Assembly (NCBI GenBank): GCA_024305405.1
Contig: JAKNDB010000089.1
Coordinates: 180,351-244,350, forward strand
Reading direction: 5' to 3'
DNA from: Dirofilaria immitis
Taxonomy: Eukaryota; Nematoda; Chromadorea; Rhabditida; Onchocercidae
DNA: 64,000 nt
A program made the position numbers and the translations under genes. Below are positions 27,401 through 40,026 of this stretch, one piece after another (within the stretch, counting starts at the first letter, position 1; each line of letters opens with the position of its first letter). Below the pieces are notes generated by a model. That model was not told where the DNA came from. It worked only from the letters and a program-made list of their open reading frames with translations, and did no database searches.

Positions 27401-29183
27401 TTTTCGTACTGAATGCAAATTTAGCAATGATTTTGAAGCAATCGAAAAAATGAAATTATCTTAGTTCCTCCTGATAATCTATGATTTTTTTTTCTTTCAA
27501 CCAACGATTCATTTTAGCTGTCAAATTTTTAAAGATAAAACAGATCATCACTAATATTTCATAATGCTATTAAAATATTCAAAAAAAAAAAAAAAAAACT
27601 GAAAAATGATAAGAAAATGATAGATTATTTTCAGCACTTTCTCTTTTATATAATATTATAAATTATCTTCTATTTAATAAGTAAAAAAACAAATGAAAAA
27701 AATTTATAAATAATCAAAAAAGAAATGATGAAAAAAATAACAAATTTCATCGATCAAACATATTGTAAAATGCTGCATAAAATATGATAATTTTTGATGA
27801 GAAGCAAAATATAAGTTAAAATAACTATTTCGAAAATTATCAGTGTTAAAATTATTTGAAATAAAATATACGAAATTTAAACGAAGTATATCTATTTCGC
27901 TTAAAACTAATAATTGCTTACTTACGTCTTGCTTCATTTAAAGTTAATTGATAAAAAAAAAATTAGGTGTAATTTTTTTTTTATTGAAATGATACGATCA
28001 TAAAATGTAGAATGAATTCTATACTGAATGGATTGTTTTTTTGTCGAGAAATTTTGAATTTTGATGAAGCAATTATGAAGCTGTATGGATGATATGTAAA
28101 ATGAAAGGTCGCCATTTCTTTTCGTTATAGGAATGATTAAATTGGAAAGATATGGCAGTTGATAAGCTTCAAAAAGCTATTGTGATTGAAATTATTATTT
28201 GAATTAGATAAATGAATATTTTTGCAGATTTTGATTTATTAAAGCATTTTGTTTGTTGTCTCTTAATGATTGTTGTTAATCATGATGATGATGATAAGAA
28301 AGATACGATTTAATTTTGAAGCTTTTTAATTTTAAAATATAGCATACTTGAGTTAACCATCAAAATTTTATTTAAACATCAACTGAAAGATAATTATTTT
28401 GAAAAGTTGAAGAGCGAGAGGGAGAGAGTGAGAGAAATAAAGAGAATTACTTATTCGTTATGAAAAGGCTTTTTTGTCTTGATTGATTTTTGATAATTTT
28501 TTTTTAATCTTGATAACAAAATAATTTTTTTCCATTTATTATTTGCACATTCAGCTTAATCACATTTTTTTTGACAAGGAATAGAAATTTAAGCGAAAAA
28601 TGTCAAATACTTATGTGTAAAATTTTCATAAATTGATAAGGAAAGTTTGATTGGATTTGTTTTTTTTTTTCTCCCAATGCCTTTTTTAAATAAAATAATG
28701 CAAAATAAAAATAAGAAAAAATTTAGATTTATTTTGGGAAAATAATCTTTTTTTTTTGCCTTAATTATTCTCAATGTTTGTATATATATATAAATTGAAT
28801 GAAATTAAGATATAATTAAACTAAAATAATAAGAAAGAAAAGATGGTAGTAAAATAATAGAAGTAATAATGGAAATTATTGATTTCTTCTTTAAATTTCT
28901 AACTAAATAATTAACTGAATTTGTGACAATAGTGAATTGTCAAATTTAGGAATAATAGAAGAATGAAATATTTTGTTATATTATTTTTGGTAAACAAAAT
29001 AAAATTTTGCAATTTTCTCTTCAACTTATTCTCGTCTAATTCAATATTCTTAGTTTTAATATTTTATTAAAAAGATAAATTTACTGGATCATTTAAATCG
29101 ATACATGAATTACTGAAATCCTCAACACTATTCTGATTTCGATCATCAAAACTTTGATGAAATGCACCTTTGCTGAAACCCAT
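12449..29183 (-). CDS. kcnl: Small-conductance Ca2+-activated potassium channel (SK/KCNN, kcnl type)
   Basis: Six-TM, calmodulin-gated K+ channel of the plasma membrane, about 667 residues. Exons 5'-3': 29085-29183, 25772-25868, 25480-25562, 24573-24821, 17652-17763, 17336-17424, 17163-17212, 16907-17002, 16214-16363, 15716-15810, 15457-15554, 14775-14844, 14011-14111, 13802-13860, 13494-13604, 13115-13242, 12908-12977, 12449-12694. Motifs in order: [12 protein letters not shown] (S1), [20 protein letters not shown] (S2), [20 protein letters not shown] (S3), [19 protein letters not shown] and [19 protein letters not shown] (S4-S5), [16 protein letters not shown] (filter), [19 protein letters not shown], then the calmodulin-binding block [24 protein letters not shown] and [11 protein letters not shown]. 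All phases fit except exon 24573-24821, which needs one extra base (T6 run at 24670-24675). Start [10 protein letters not shown] follows an in-frame stop. Very large introns (3.2 and 6.8 kb). Confidence 0.96.
13343..13500. repeat. Two short tandem duplications, one copying an SK splice donor
   Basis: About 48 bp is present twice (13343-13440, unit with AATTGATAAATRTTGATAAT). A second unit of 35 bp is exactly repeated at the exon edge, duplicating the donor of exon 13494-13604 at 13457-13458. Confidence 0.85.
15040..15352. repeat. 41-bp minisatellite in an SK intron
   Basis: Tandem copies of a unit with ACTGTACTCCATTTCTTACA followed by AAACTACTTCATTTCC and a variable TAG/AAG, period 41 bp, more diverged at both ends. 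It lies wholly within the intron between exons 15457-15554 and 14775-14844. Confidence 0.9.
16514..16900. repeat. Diverged ~213-bp duplication in an SK intron
   Basis: The segment around 16533 (GCGCTTTTGTCA) recurs about 213 bp downstream at 16746. The following text is similar with many substitutions, through an AT-rich tail carrying ATATCTTCT-like words. It looks like an old tandem duplication. Confidence 0.55.
17764..24572. other. Large SK intron without recognisable nested gene
   Basis: About 6.8 kb between SK exons 4 and 5. AT-rich, homopolymer-rich. Read on both strands, I found no nested exon with recognisable content. A perfect hairpin lies at 23837-23861. Confidence 0.6.
23837..23861. 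repeat. Perfect 10-bp hairpin followed by a T run
   Basis: Stem AAAAGCCAAT (23837-23846), loop TGACG, stem ATTGGCTTTT (23852-23861), then further T residues. It resembles a terminator-type hairpin, but such elements have no established role for nuclear nematode mRNA genes. Confidence 0.5.
27926..27937 (-). other. Possible alternative first exon of the SK gene (M-K-Q-D)
   Basis: Inside the 3.2 kb first intron, ATG AAG CAA GAC is followed at once by a perfect GTAAGT donor. It ends in phase 0, which matches the acceptor of the second SK exon at 25868. It would replace the 33-residue N-terminus by four residues. A four-codon exon can arise by chance. Confidence 0.2.
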
Positions 29184-29352
29184 TGTTGTCGATCATCGTC
29201 TGCTGTAGAAATATATGCAAAGTTTTGAAAAAGTTACGTGAAATAAAAGAAAAGCGCAATTTGTTCATAGGTCAAGAATTGCTCGTTAAATAAGTCAAAT
29301 AAGTGAAAATTTTTTGACTTTAAATTTTACATTTGAATAATTTGAAACTTAC

Positions 29353-29472
29353 AACATCCGTTATTCCGCAATATCAATACATTATCCGGCGGACAAATAT
29401 TCAAACTAGGCTTCGATAATTGTTGTAGCATTTCTTGATAATTGATCAAATAAGGCAAGAAAAATATTAAAT
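29353..29472 (-). other. Candidate 5' exon upstream of the SK channel start
   Basis: Flanked by a TTTAG acceptor and a GTAAGT donor on the minus strand and richer in GC than its surroundings. One frame is open throughout (ending in NICPPDNVLILRNNGC). Another, joined in phase to the exon-like segment from 29841 upward, reads ALHIRFNIFLALFDQLSRNA and then stops. The first frame is out of phase with the SK start at 29183 by one base. It is either untranslated leader or an N-terminal extension obscured by base losses like those elsewhere in the window. Confidence 0.4.
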
Positions 29473-29840
29473 CTAAAATTTAAGAATTGAAAATTGAATT
29501 TTATGGAAAAAATTGTATTACGAAATAAATTAATTATTTGCATTTTGCAAATATTATTTATATGTTCTTTTTTTTTAATACAATATGAAAAATAAAAGCA
29601 AAAATTATCAACTAATTAATATATAAGATCCATTTATTCTAATTAATTCAATTGTTTACGTTAAAAAAAAAAAAAATGCAAAACGATGGTTGTACATGTA
29701 AAATAAATTAAAACTTTGGAATGGATGAAAAAAAATAATACATAACTTAAGAAACAATATGACAGAAAGAAGACAAAGAACTTTTAAATAATTATCAAAA
29801 AAAAAAATGTGGAAAGTAGTTTACTTATTTGTTTTCTAAC

Positions 29841-29921
29841 CTTATATGTAATGCATTTTCGAAGTTCGATGCATAATTAGATGGACGACAAATTAATGTT
29901 CGAAAATATTTAAAGTATAAC
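29841..29921 (-). other. Candidate far-upstream exon (unknown N-terminal or leader)
   Basis: Minus-strand open stretch reading YFRTLICRPSNYASNFENAL, ending at a donor (ATATAAG|GTTAG). It joins in phase with the exon at 29353-29472 in one frame. The upstream boundary is unclear because no good acceptor is visible. It could be a leader exon of the SK gene or chance. Confidence 0.25.
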
Positions 29922-32119
29922 AATTAAAAATCAATGATTGATAATTGCTGATAAAAAAAAAAGAAACACGAGAAAAACAGAAAGCTATTATGTAAATGAA
30001 AAAAAAGTTTTGAAAACATGAAAATATAAAAATTAATTTTTAAGTCATTGAAATTAAGTTCTACTATTACGATATTTAATTTATTTATCATTAACAGTTA
30101 GGTCGAATATAGTAGTAAAAAAAAGAAAACGAAAAGAAGTGATTTAAATTCACAATGATTTGGAAGTGATTAAATTTTAATAATTCTCGAATTTTTTTTG
30201 CTATACTTTTTATTCGCAAATTTTTTGCTAAATTTTTCTTAATTTAAAATAATCAAAGAAAAATTAAATAAAACATGTTCATTATATTATTCATATGATC
30301 ATCTTTCGTTTCATCATAATATTCGCTATCGTATTATCGTATTTTTTTAATATTAAAGATTATACAACTATCGATAACTAACTTTTGCCAATAATAAAAA
30401 TAAGGATAAATTTAAAAATTCGTTATTTCAAAAATTTCAAAAGAAATTTGAAAATTTTTAAATAAAGGAAAAATAGAAAAGGAAAAAGAGATCTTTCAAT
30501 TTAAATTCATTATATAAAAACGAAATTTAAAAAATCAAATATTTCTTTTATTAAGTAAATCCTTCGATAGCATATATTTTTTGTTGAATTAAAAGAAAAA
30601 AATAATTTAAGAAAAAAATTATCAATTATTTGTTGATTATGATAGTATTAATGAGTGCTTGTTCGGTCGTTTCATTTTTTTGATCAAATTAAAAATGGTT
30701 GAAGTTCAAAATTATCAAAAAAATTTGCATCAAATAAAAAAGTTAGCACAAGAAGTATGTGCGAAAATTTCACTTTCACCACAAAAATTTGTCATCGAAT
30801 TAAAGTTTTTCAAAACCTTCAAAAAAAAAAAATGCCTGGTGATGAATTATGATTTGAAAGAAAATGAATTGTTGATAATTTTGTGAATATTTTTAAATTT
30901 AATACAATTTTTTTATTTAAACTTATTGATATAAAAGGAATGATCTTTTTCCTGCTTCTGATTTATGTGATAAAACATAAAAATGATAAGAAGAAGTTAT
31001 AGTAGCAAATTGTGATTTTAAATAAGTTAATTAAAACAAAATAAACAAAAAAAGGGGAAAGGAAAACAGCTAAAATTAGCATATCAAAAATTTTGATCAA
31101 TTCTATATCATTGATTATTTTAATAGAAAAAAAAATGAAATGTCTTTATATATTGATGAAGAAAATTCTTTATAAAATTTTCATTTCATGATATATTCCA
31201 TCCTTCACATTATGCAAATATGCAAATATTACGAGAAAAAAGATGGAAATAAAAAGAAAAAACAAGGAAGTTTGATAAATGATAATGATAATGATGATGA
31301 TAAATGTTTAAAAATGAAAGAAATTTTATTCTATATTTTAATGAAAATTAAAAAACATCATCACAATTATTTTATCATATATATACGAGAGAAATAGATA
31401 GATAGATAAATAGGTAGGTAGATATTTAAAAGGTTTGCTTCTAATCTGATCAAATTTTTATTTAAAAGCTTTTCACAATCAAATAATTTATTTGAAGCAC
31501 AGATGTCACAAAATATATTTGCCATATGTTTCAAAAAAAAAAAAAAAGTATAATAAAAAAGATTGAAGAAGGCGAAAATATTGATATAAATTAGAGATGA
31601 GAGATGATTGTATTCTTCAAGTGAAATATATTCGTTTAGAATGCAAAACAAAAATGTAAATGTTGATGTTGAAAAAACAGGTGATTTATCATATCAAATT
31701 CAAAAATGTTGGAAATAAAAAGATCAATGTTTGCATATTTTCTATCAAATTTAACTTATGAAAGTTATAGAATTTAAATTATATATTTAAGTTACGAATT
31801 GAAATTATAGAATTTATTCCAATTTAAGTTATAAAATTTGGATTTCCGCTACTTATTTCTGATATATAGTTAAATCATAGGAATGAGGATATATGTAAAA
31901 TTTTGCGATATATATAGTTTTATGGCAAGGAGCATTCAAATCGCATAAATTGGTAAAAGTTGTTTGGATAAAAAAGTTTTCGTTTTATCGTGAATTTTAA
32001 AAAGTATAACGTTATCATTACTTCAAGTAAGTATCTTAAAATTAGTGATACTAATATTAATCGTATTCTTGGAATTAATTTAAAATATTCAAGAAATCTG
32101 TTAATAAATTTTTGATAGA

Positions 32120-32765
32120 TCAAAAAATGATATATATGGTATTAACAAAATGATATATACAGTATTAATAAAATGATGATGCATACAGTGTAAACAAATG
32201 GTGTATACAGTATTAACAAAATGATACGCGCACCATTAATAAAATGATATACCCATCATCAACAAAATGATATGTGCGGTATTGACAAAATGCTATGTGC
32301 AATATTAACAAACCACCCTCTCACCCTTATCAAAATATGTATACAGTATTAAATATATACAAAGTACCAACAAAATGATATGTGCAGTATTAACAAAATG
32401 ATATGTACAGTATTAATAAAAAGGTATGTACAGCATTAACAAGATGATATGTGCAGTATTAACAACCACCCTCTCACCCTTATTAAAATATGTATACAGT
32501 ATCAAATATATATACAGTACCAACAAAATAATATGTGCAGTATTGACAAAGTGATATGTACGGTATTAATAAAATGATAGAATGATATGTACAATATTGG
32601 CAAAATGATATGTGCAGTATTGACAAACCATTCTCCCACTCTCAATAAAATATAGATACAGTAATAACAAAACGATATATACAGTATCAATAAGATGATA
32701 TACAGTATTACCAAAATGATACATGCGGTACTAACAAAATGATATATCCAGTATACTCAGTATTG
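32120..32765. repeat. Degenerate ~22-bp minisatellite
   Basis: Roughly 25-30 irregular copies of a unit like ACAAAATGATATGTGCAGTATTA. A longer block containing ACAAACCACCCTCTCACCCT is repeated near 32310, 32462 and 32625 with variation, so there is a higher-order repeat of about 155 bp. Open frames across it are repeat artefacts. Confidence 0.92.
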
Positions 32766-35700
32766 GTAATTATTATTAAACTTAATTTAAGAAATTAAGA
32801 GGCTAAAAATGAAATCTATTTGTTAAACTAATTTCTTTCATTTCCAAATTTCAAAATGACATCATTTTCAAAAAAATAAATAAATAAATAATTAAATGAT
32901 AAAATTTTAAGTAAACTTTGGATAATTGAATTCTTCGAAGGAAATTGAAGGATGGATGAAAATGTATTTGTGAAATAATTTCTCATTGGCAAGTAAAATA
33001 TTTTATAAATAATTGATTTTTTTTATTTGTTAATTGCTTTCATCCAATTATTTTGTGCTTGTCCGTTACTAAAATAATTTCACGCAACAAACAACGAAAT
33101 GATGTAATTTTATGGGAAAAAATTAAAAAAAATTTCCTAAACTATTTTTATATTCAAAGTTATTTTTGCTAAATTTGTTCAACAAGTTTATTTAAATTAC
33201 TTTGTAAAGTTATGTAGACAAATCCTACGACAATCATTCATTGCTTCATTGTCATTTTTATAAAATAAGTTTTTGATTTTTTTTCAAATCTTTTTCAAAT
33301 GATTCATTGATTAAGCTTAGATCATTTATTTTGATCACATATGTTTTTATATTATAGCTTAATCGTTTCACTGACTCATTATTGCTATTTTGCGTCACCA
33401 TGCTTGTTTTCTTTGCAACCTTTCATAATCTTAATCAACGCTAGTGATTTATCTTAAGTCATAGATACATCATCTAATGTTGATCCAATATCGATTATAC
33501 ATTATAAGTATTTTTTTATTGCATTTCATTTTTATAATTCCTTGCTATTTCCTATCAAGCAATATCTCGAATTGCATTTTGAGATGTGATGCAAATCGAT
33601 ACCACCTGTGACAAAGGATATAGTAAAAGGTCAATTGATATATGTAGCAAAAGGTTAATTTATGTAGGTTAGAAAGAAACACAATATGGTACAAATTATG
33701 CAATATATCATGATTATTATTATTCACATCTAACGAGGTATTGCTTAAAATTTGTTCACGAATTTCAGATTATATTTCAAAAGTAAAATATCAATTAGAT
33801 TAGAATTTGATGAATTATTCATTTCGAAATGAAACAACCGCGAGATATATAATTTCTCAAATTTAATCTATTCTTTGATAAAATTTGGCAAAAAAGTTTA
33901 TACTTTAAAGTTATTTTTTCCTTTTAATATTTTACATAATATTTCAAAAATTTAATAATTGGTTTAAATATTTGATACGAAAAAAATGAAAAAATTGGAA
34001 AGTTTGTGGATGGATGAATTTTATTTTTGATATATTTACGAATGAAATAATTGTTAAATGAGAAATCATTTTTTTTTCTTACAACTATAGTGTCATTTAA
34101 CAGACGAAGAATAAACTCTCGAACTTACAGTGAAGTACTATTTCGAGATGTTAAAAATTTTTTTAATTAATACTTAGTAATTTGTATCATATTATATTAA
34201 AATTATAATTGGAATTTTTAACAAATTTCCAGTGGTAAAAATTGGAATTGTGTTTTCGATAATGTTGTTGGAATTTTTTGATAAATTTCAGCGATAGAAA
34301 TTGGAATTCATTTTTGACAAATTTCTATTTATATTTGTAATTTCATTTGTGATATGTATAGAATTTTATGATTAGCATTCCTGAAAATTAAAATAATGAT
34401 ATATTGGAATGTTTATCAGCATAACATATTAAATCATAATATGGAAATAAAAAATTTTGATAAAAAAAAAAAAGAAAAACGAACTGATAATTGTTCCGTG
34501 AAAGATATAATTTTAGATCAAATAAAAATTCGATTTTTTTACCCTTCTTAATAAATATTTGCTTTTATAACTATTATCATATATGGGTAGATTAAGAGAG
34601 ATCTTAATTATTATATTTATCTTATCAAATGATATTTTATGTTGATAAAATGCGATAGATGAAGCAATTATTTTAATATTTAAAATTCAATGCATTAAAA
34701 GATTTTTGCAATTATGAAATAATTTCATTGGTAATTCTAAAAATATTTATCATTCATTGTTAGTTAAAAAATAAAATTTTTTTGCCATTTTTATCAATAA
34801 GAAATAATGATATCCAATCGATGGATTGGAATAATTTTTTTTTGTTGAAATTTTTAGACAAAATAAATTATTTTTTAAAAATTTTGAAGCAATTTTGAAA
34901 GAAGAAAGAAGTGTTGATAGAATTTTTTGAGAAAATCAATAATGGACTAAATTTTTATGGATGCATCAATTAATTTATGTTAGATTTAATTCTTAAATTT
35001 TTTCATCTACCTCTTCTATTACATGAAATATTTATCGTCTTTTTTTTTCCAATTTTTTTACCTAAGCTTCTTCTCTCATAATTGGATATATCTCGTTGAA
35101 GTGATATTTTTCGGGGTTTTTTTTTTATTCCAACAAACTCTTCAATATCTCTTGGCTAGCTGTTATTTAAATTTGAAATGAGATAAAAATATCTTAGCTA
35201 AGACATCAATGATCGTACGAATGAAATGTACTGAATTGAAGAAATCTTTATTTTTGGTTTTATTTTTGGGAATAATTAGCGAAAACGAAGTATTAATCAA
35301 TTTTGATTAAATTTTTTTATAAATACAGTATGACAAAACTATACGATATGAACCATACAGTATGACTTAACAATACGGTAGGGATTATATAGTAAGACAA
35401 ATTACTATCATATTAATTTAATTTCTCTGTTGTAAAAATAAATTCGATTCATAAAAAAGCAAATAAGATTATTATGATAATTGATTTGCAAAAACGACAA
35501 CTATTTGATGATTGTAGGAACAATAAATATTTCATTGTAAATGTAAATGAAATCTTTCTCTCCATTTGGCAATTTTAAACTTTCGATTTTAAATGAAACC
35601 AACCGAAAAATTTGATGAAATCTGAAAAGCAATGATAAAATTTTATCAGAAAAATTAAACAATAATTATGAAATCCTAATCAAAATAATCCATCAAAAAA

Positions 35701-37738
35701 AAAAATCAAATATACTATAATAGCGTGGACATAGAACATTAGATATGGTATGAAAAATATGATAAATTCGATGATATAATTATTTATCAGCTCGTTGTTA
35801 AAATTATTTCGTAATTTTGCTTATATTATTATCACAGCTAAATGAGATATTTTTGCAAAATGTAACTATAGAAACTAGATAAAAGAATGTAAAAACTAAA
35901 AAAAAAAGGAAAAATTCTAAAAAGGTGACGATGAATAAAAGTGAAAAAGAAAGAGAATAAATATAAATTTCTTTGACAGCTAATTTTATACGACAAAATG
36001 AGATATATCTCTCTTAACCGAATAACTTTTCATCAATCAATGTGAGAGGAATAGCATTGATATTATGTTTTATTTACTTATTTTACTATTTGTTAAAAAG
36101 CTTTTATGAATAGGAAAGTTAATGGAAATAGTTTTGATAATACAATTATCTCTTTCCAACAAATAAACAAATATTTCAAATTATTCTTACTACCATCAAC
36201 AACAAGCAATAATTCTTATCACAAAGTTTTTTTTTTTTGCATATCATCCATCAGCATCATCATTTTATCATTCATCTCTGCATTTATCATTCTAATGCAG
36301 CACAAAAAAAAAAAAAAATTAAAAATACTACTTTTTCTTGACACGATAAATTCGTAAAGTAAAAACATTTCTACATGAATATCATTTCTTAGCTAAGCTT
36401 TCGTTTTTTTCTTCGTTGATATTATCATCTCATCCTATTTTAGGAGGAGTTTTTTCTGTTTTTTTTCAATATAGGAAAATTAACTATTTTCTTTATATAT
36501 ATGTATGTATGTTATGCCTTTTTTCTTTTTCAAAATTATTTCATAAAATCATTTTAGAATATAAAATAAATTAATTGTCGTAAATTTTTCTATCTTTCGA
36601 AATATTTGAAAAATGACAATTATTTGAGAAAGACCTATTAGTTATGATAATAAATAGTTCTATTTCACGCTTCAATAGATAGCTAAAATATAAAATCTAA
36701 AAAAATAAAAAGTGCTTATGGATTGAAAATTAATGAATTGAAAATAATTAATAATAAATAAAAAGCACTATCAATGAGTTATTTCAAATTCAATTATAGT
36801 ATTTGAAATGTAATTCATCTCTGTAAATAAATCTTCCTTTTTTCATTTACTTTTCAATTTATTATCGATAAAAATTATTATCAGCGATATGAAGGGAAAT
36901 GTATTATAAGCTATTTTAAAAATGAAATTTATTTAAACCAATTCTTTAAGCAAAAAAATCGATAATAATTATCAGATAAAAATTATTATCAGCGATACAA
37001 ACAAAAAAAAACAGATATAAATTTTAATGAATGATATGAAAAAATTTTTTCATTAGCCTTTAATGTGTGAAAAAAAATTGATAAGATGATTAACAGATAA
37101 TCTTAGGCAATGCCATTATCTTATCTTGAATTAAATATGGACGAATGAATTAGTAACACTTTCGTGATAGTAAATAATTTTGTTTAGGAATTATGAAAGT
37201 ATTTTTTTGCTTTTTCCTTTTCCTTGATAAGTGTCTACAAAGAAATCAATCAAGCGATTGTAAAATTATTGATAAAAATAGAATCATTTAAACATACCTT
37301 TAAAATATCTTATCATAATATTAACTGAAGTAATTTTCCTAATTTACATTTCGTTCAAAAAGACAACTGTTAAAAATATTTTACGAACAAAAATCAAAAA
37401 CTTTCTGCTAATTTTCAATCTATCAATATTACAACCTGTTTATCAAGATAAATAAAATTATCCATTAAAATCTTATTAAAGTCTATATATTTATCATTTT
37501 TCCAATTATCTCTACAACTATCAATTAGTGATAGTAAAGTAAGTGTTAGATTTTACATCAATCATTCTTAACAGCCGCAAATTTTCACTTTTTTTCGTTA
37601 AATTGAAGAATTATTGCCAAATTCTCGATCTTTAAGAATAAAGTTTTGGAAAAAAATGCTTACATATGGGAATAGTCAATTTTTAGAAAGTTCAAAGATG
37701 TTATTCATTTCCAATCAAATTACGTATAATAATTGATG

Positions 37739-37870
37739 GGCTTTAAGACATCAAATGATTTTTGGTTCATTTTCTTATTAGACTTTAAGGCATCAAATAA
37801 TTTCTTTTACAATTTTCTTACAGGCATTAAAACCTCAAATGATTTCCGATTTATTTTTATTTATCCGAAA
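37739..37870. repeat. Degenerate ~43-bp tandem repeat
   Basis: Three diverged copies beginning CTTTAAGACATCAAATGATT, CTTTAAGGCATCAAATAATT and CATTAAAACCTCAAATGATT, each followed by a T-rich stretch. Confidence 0.7.
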
Positions 37871-39872
37871 TAATTGTTTAAGTAATGAAGGTTTCGAGAG
37901 TTCGCATTGTTTGAATTATTTCGAGATTATTGCCATATTAGATAGATGATGAAAATGTTTGTAATTGCTAGCGTAATAAAAAAAAGGCATATCGATCGCA
38001 TGATCGTCATTTTGTTATTTTAGTTTTTGCTGCAATTAAAAATGATAGCATTATAAAATCTAAAAATAACCAAAGATGGATATGATGTAAGTAAGATTAT
38101 TGACATTTATCTGAAAATTCATCTAAGCCTTATTTTCCTTTTTTTTCTTTTTGAAATGAAAATTTTACTATTATAAGCTTTTAATGAAAATATTTATCTA
38201 AAAAAATATAAGCGAAAAATTCAAATTTCATAATATTACGAAATAATAATGATAAAATTGTGATAAGCAAAAAATAAAAAAATTATTAATAATAATAATA
38301 ATAAATTATCATGAGAATTTTTCTAAAACATAAATATCATCAAATCAATACCATCATATCTTAGTATAACAAATAGTAAATAAGAAAAAAAAGAAAGGAT
38401 CAAATATCAAAATTTTTAGGAAGAGAGAAAAAAATTGCGGCATTCTTTATAGGTCAATAAAATTGATTGACTTCTTTTTTTTGAAAAATTTTCAAAAAGC
38501 TCTCGGGAGCGATTCATTCCAAAAGAGCTTATTTTAGTTTTTGTCTCTTTTCCAACTTTGATATAAATGTGCTTTTTTTTGTTCCTAACCTACTAATGAG
38601 CAAATTTTTCTTTCAAAGAAATAAAATAATAATTTTGAAAATTTCACCAATTAAAATTAGTCAGAGCTTTTTTTTCTTTTTAATTTAGAAATTTATTCTA
38701 ATACTTATATCAATAATATAGAAATAGGCAACAAAAATAAAAATAAAATATTAAAAAATATAATTGCTATGTTAGATTGGAAAAATTAAAATTAAAAAAT
38801 TCATCAGATTTATATTAAATTGAAAAGTTTTTTATTAATTTAATTTTTAATTCTTAAAAATTGAAGCAATGCCAAAATATAACTGTTTAATATATTTAGC
38901 ATTTAAATCGTAACGAAAATAAAAATATATTAGAATTTGAAATTTTTTTTGCTTCAATTTAATTTTGAATTTCGAGAAATTTTCTCAAGAAAAAAGAAAA
39001 AATTAAACGTCTACAAATGATTTATTAATTTATAGAAGACATTAGTCCATGTTAAAATGAACATCGAATTCATAATAAAAAATTAATTTGACAAAGTTTT
39101 TCTTCTTCTTTTGTCTTATTAATGAAATTTAATTAAATATCCAAAAAAAAAAAATGAAGCAAAAGAAAAGAAATCTATCGCCATAAATGTTGAAATAATT
39201 AACAATCGTCGTATTTTGTTAAGAAAAAAAAAACGAAAAACAATTTTGCATTTTTGATGAATCGACGAGAGATAATCTTATTTTTTTTTTTGATATGATG
39301 CACTTCGAGAAATACAAAAAAATAGCAAAATTCCTTAATTTAGAAAATAATTTATCCAAAAAAAAACGAAGAAAAAAATATTTTGATATCTTCAAATTTA
39401 TGAAGAAAAGGAAAAAAGATAAGCTTTAAAGAAAATTGCAAAATGAGATGTTTGATTTTCGTTTTTCGTCTTTCTTTTGAAAAATTTAATTTTAATTTTT
39501 ATTTTTTTGCAATTATTTTTCTTTTTTTTAAAGACACTTTTAACCATAGTTTTTTCAAATAATTTAGTTTTAAAATTCCAAAAAAAAAGTAAAGGCAGAA
39601 AAAAATGAACAGAAAATGATTGTTTATTATAGCCGAATAATTACCTCAAATTCTTTTTTCTTGAATAATTAGTCTAAATTCTTCTTTCTGGAATAATTAT
39701 TCTCCAAACTTTTCCTCAAATGCATTTTACTTCTTAAACATTATCAATGTCATTTTATTGATAAAATGACAATTAATAGAATTTGAAACATTTTCCATAA
39801 GCTATCGAATTTGAAATGAATCTGATCATTTGAAATTAAAATTTTACAACATCTCAAAATTAATATTTACAC

Positions 39873-40026
39873 ATTTGAAAATTATTAATTTCCTTCGCTC
39901 TCGATTATTATACTTTGAAAATTATTGATTTCTTTCACTCTCTATTATTATATTTTGAAAATTATTGACTTCTTTCACTCTCGATTACTTTACTTTGAAA
40001 ATTATTGATTTGTTTCACTCTCGATA
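39873..40026. repeat. 41-bp tandem repeat
   Basis: Four copies of a unit starting GAAAATTATTGATTTCTTTC, followed by ACTCTCGATTATTATACTTT and one more base, with a few substitutions per copy. Confidence 0.88.

Noticed and set aside
30659..30886. Plus-strand 75-codon open frame
   Set aside because: Lysine/asparagine/isoleucine-rich, no splice or start context, no recognisable motif; fits AT-rich noncoding DNA.
31188..31651. Overlapping open frames on both strands
   Set aside because: Low-complexity GAT/ATA repeats and homopolymers explain them.
36106..36357. Plus-strand 83-codon open frame with hydrophobic stretch
   Set aside because: The hydrophobic part comes from T-rich DNA and the tail from an A-run; no supporting signals.
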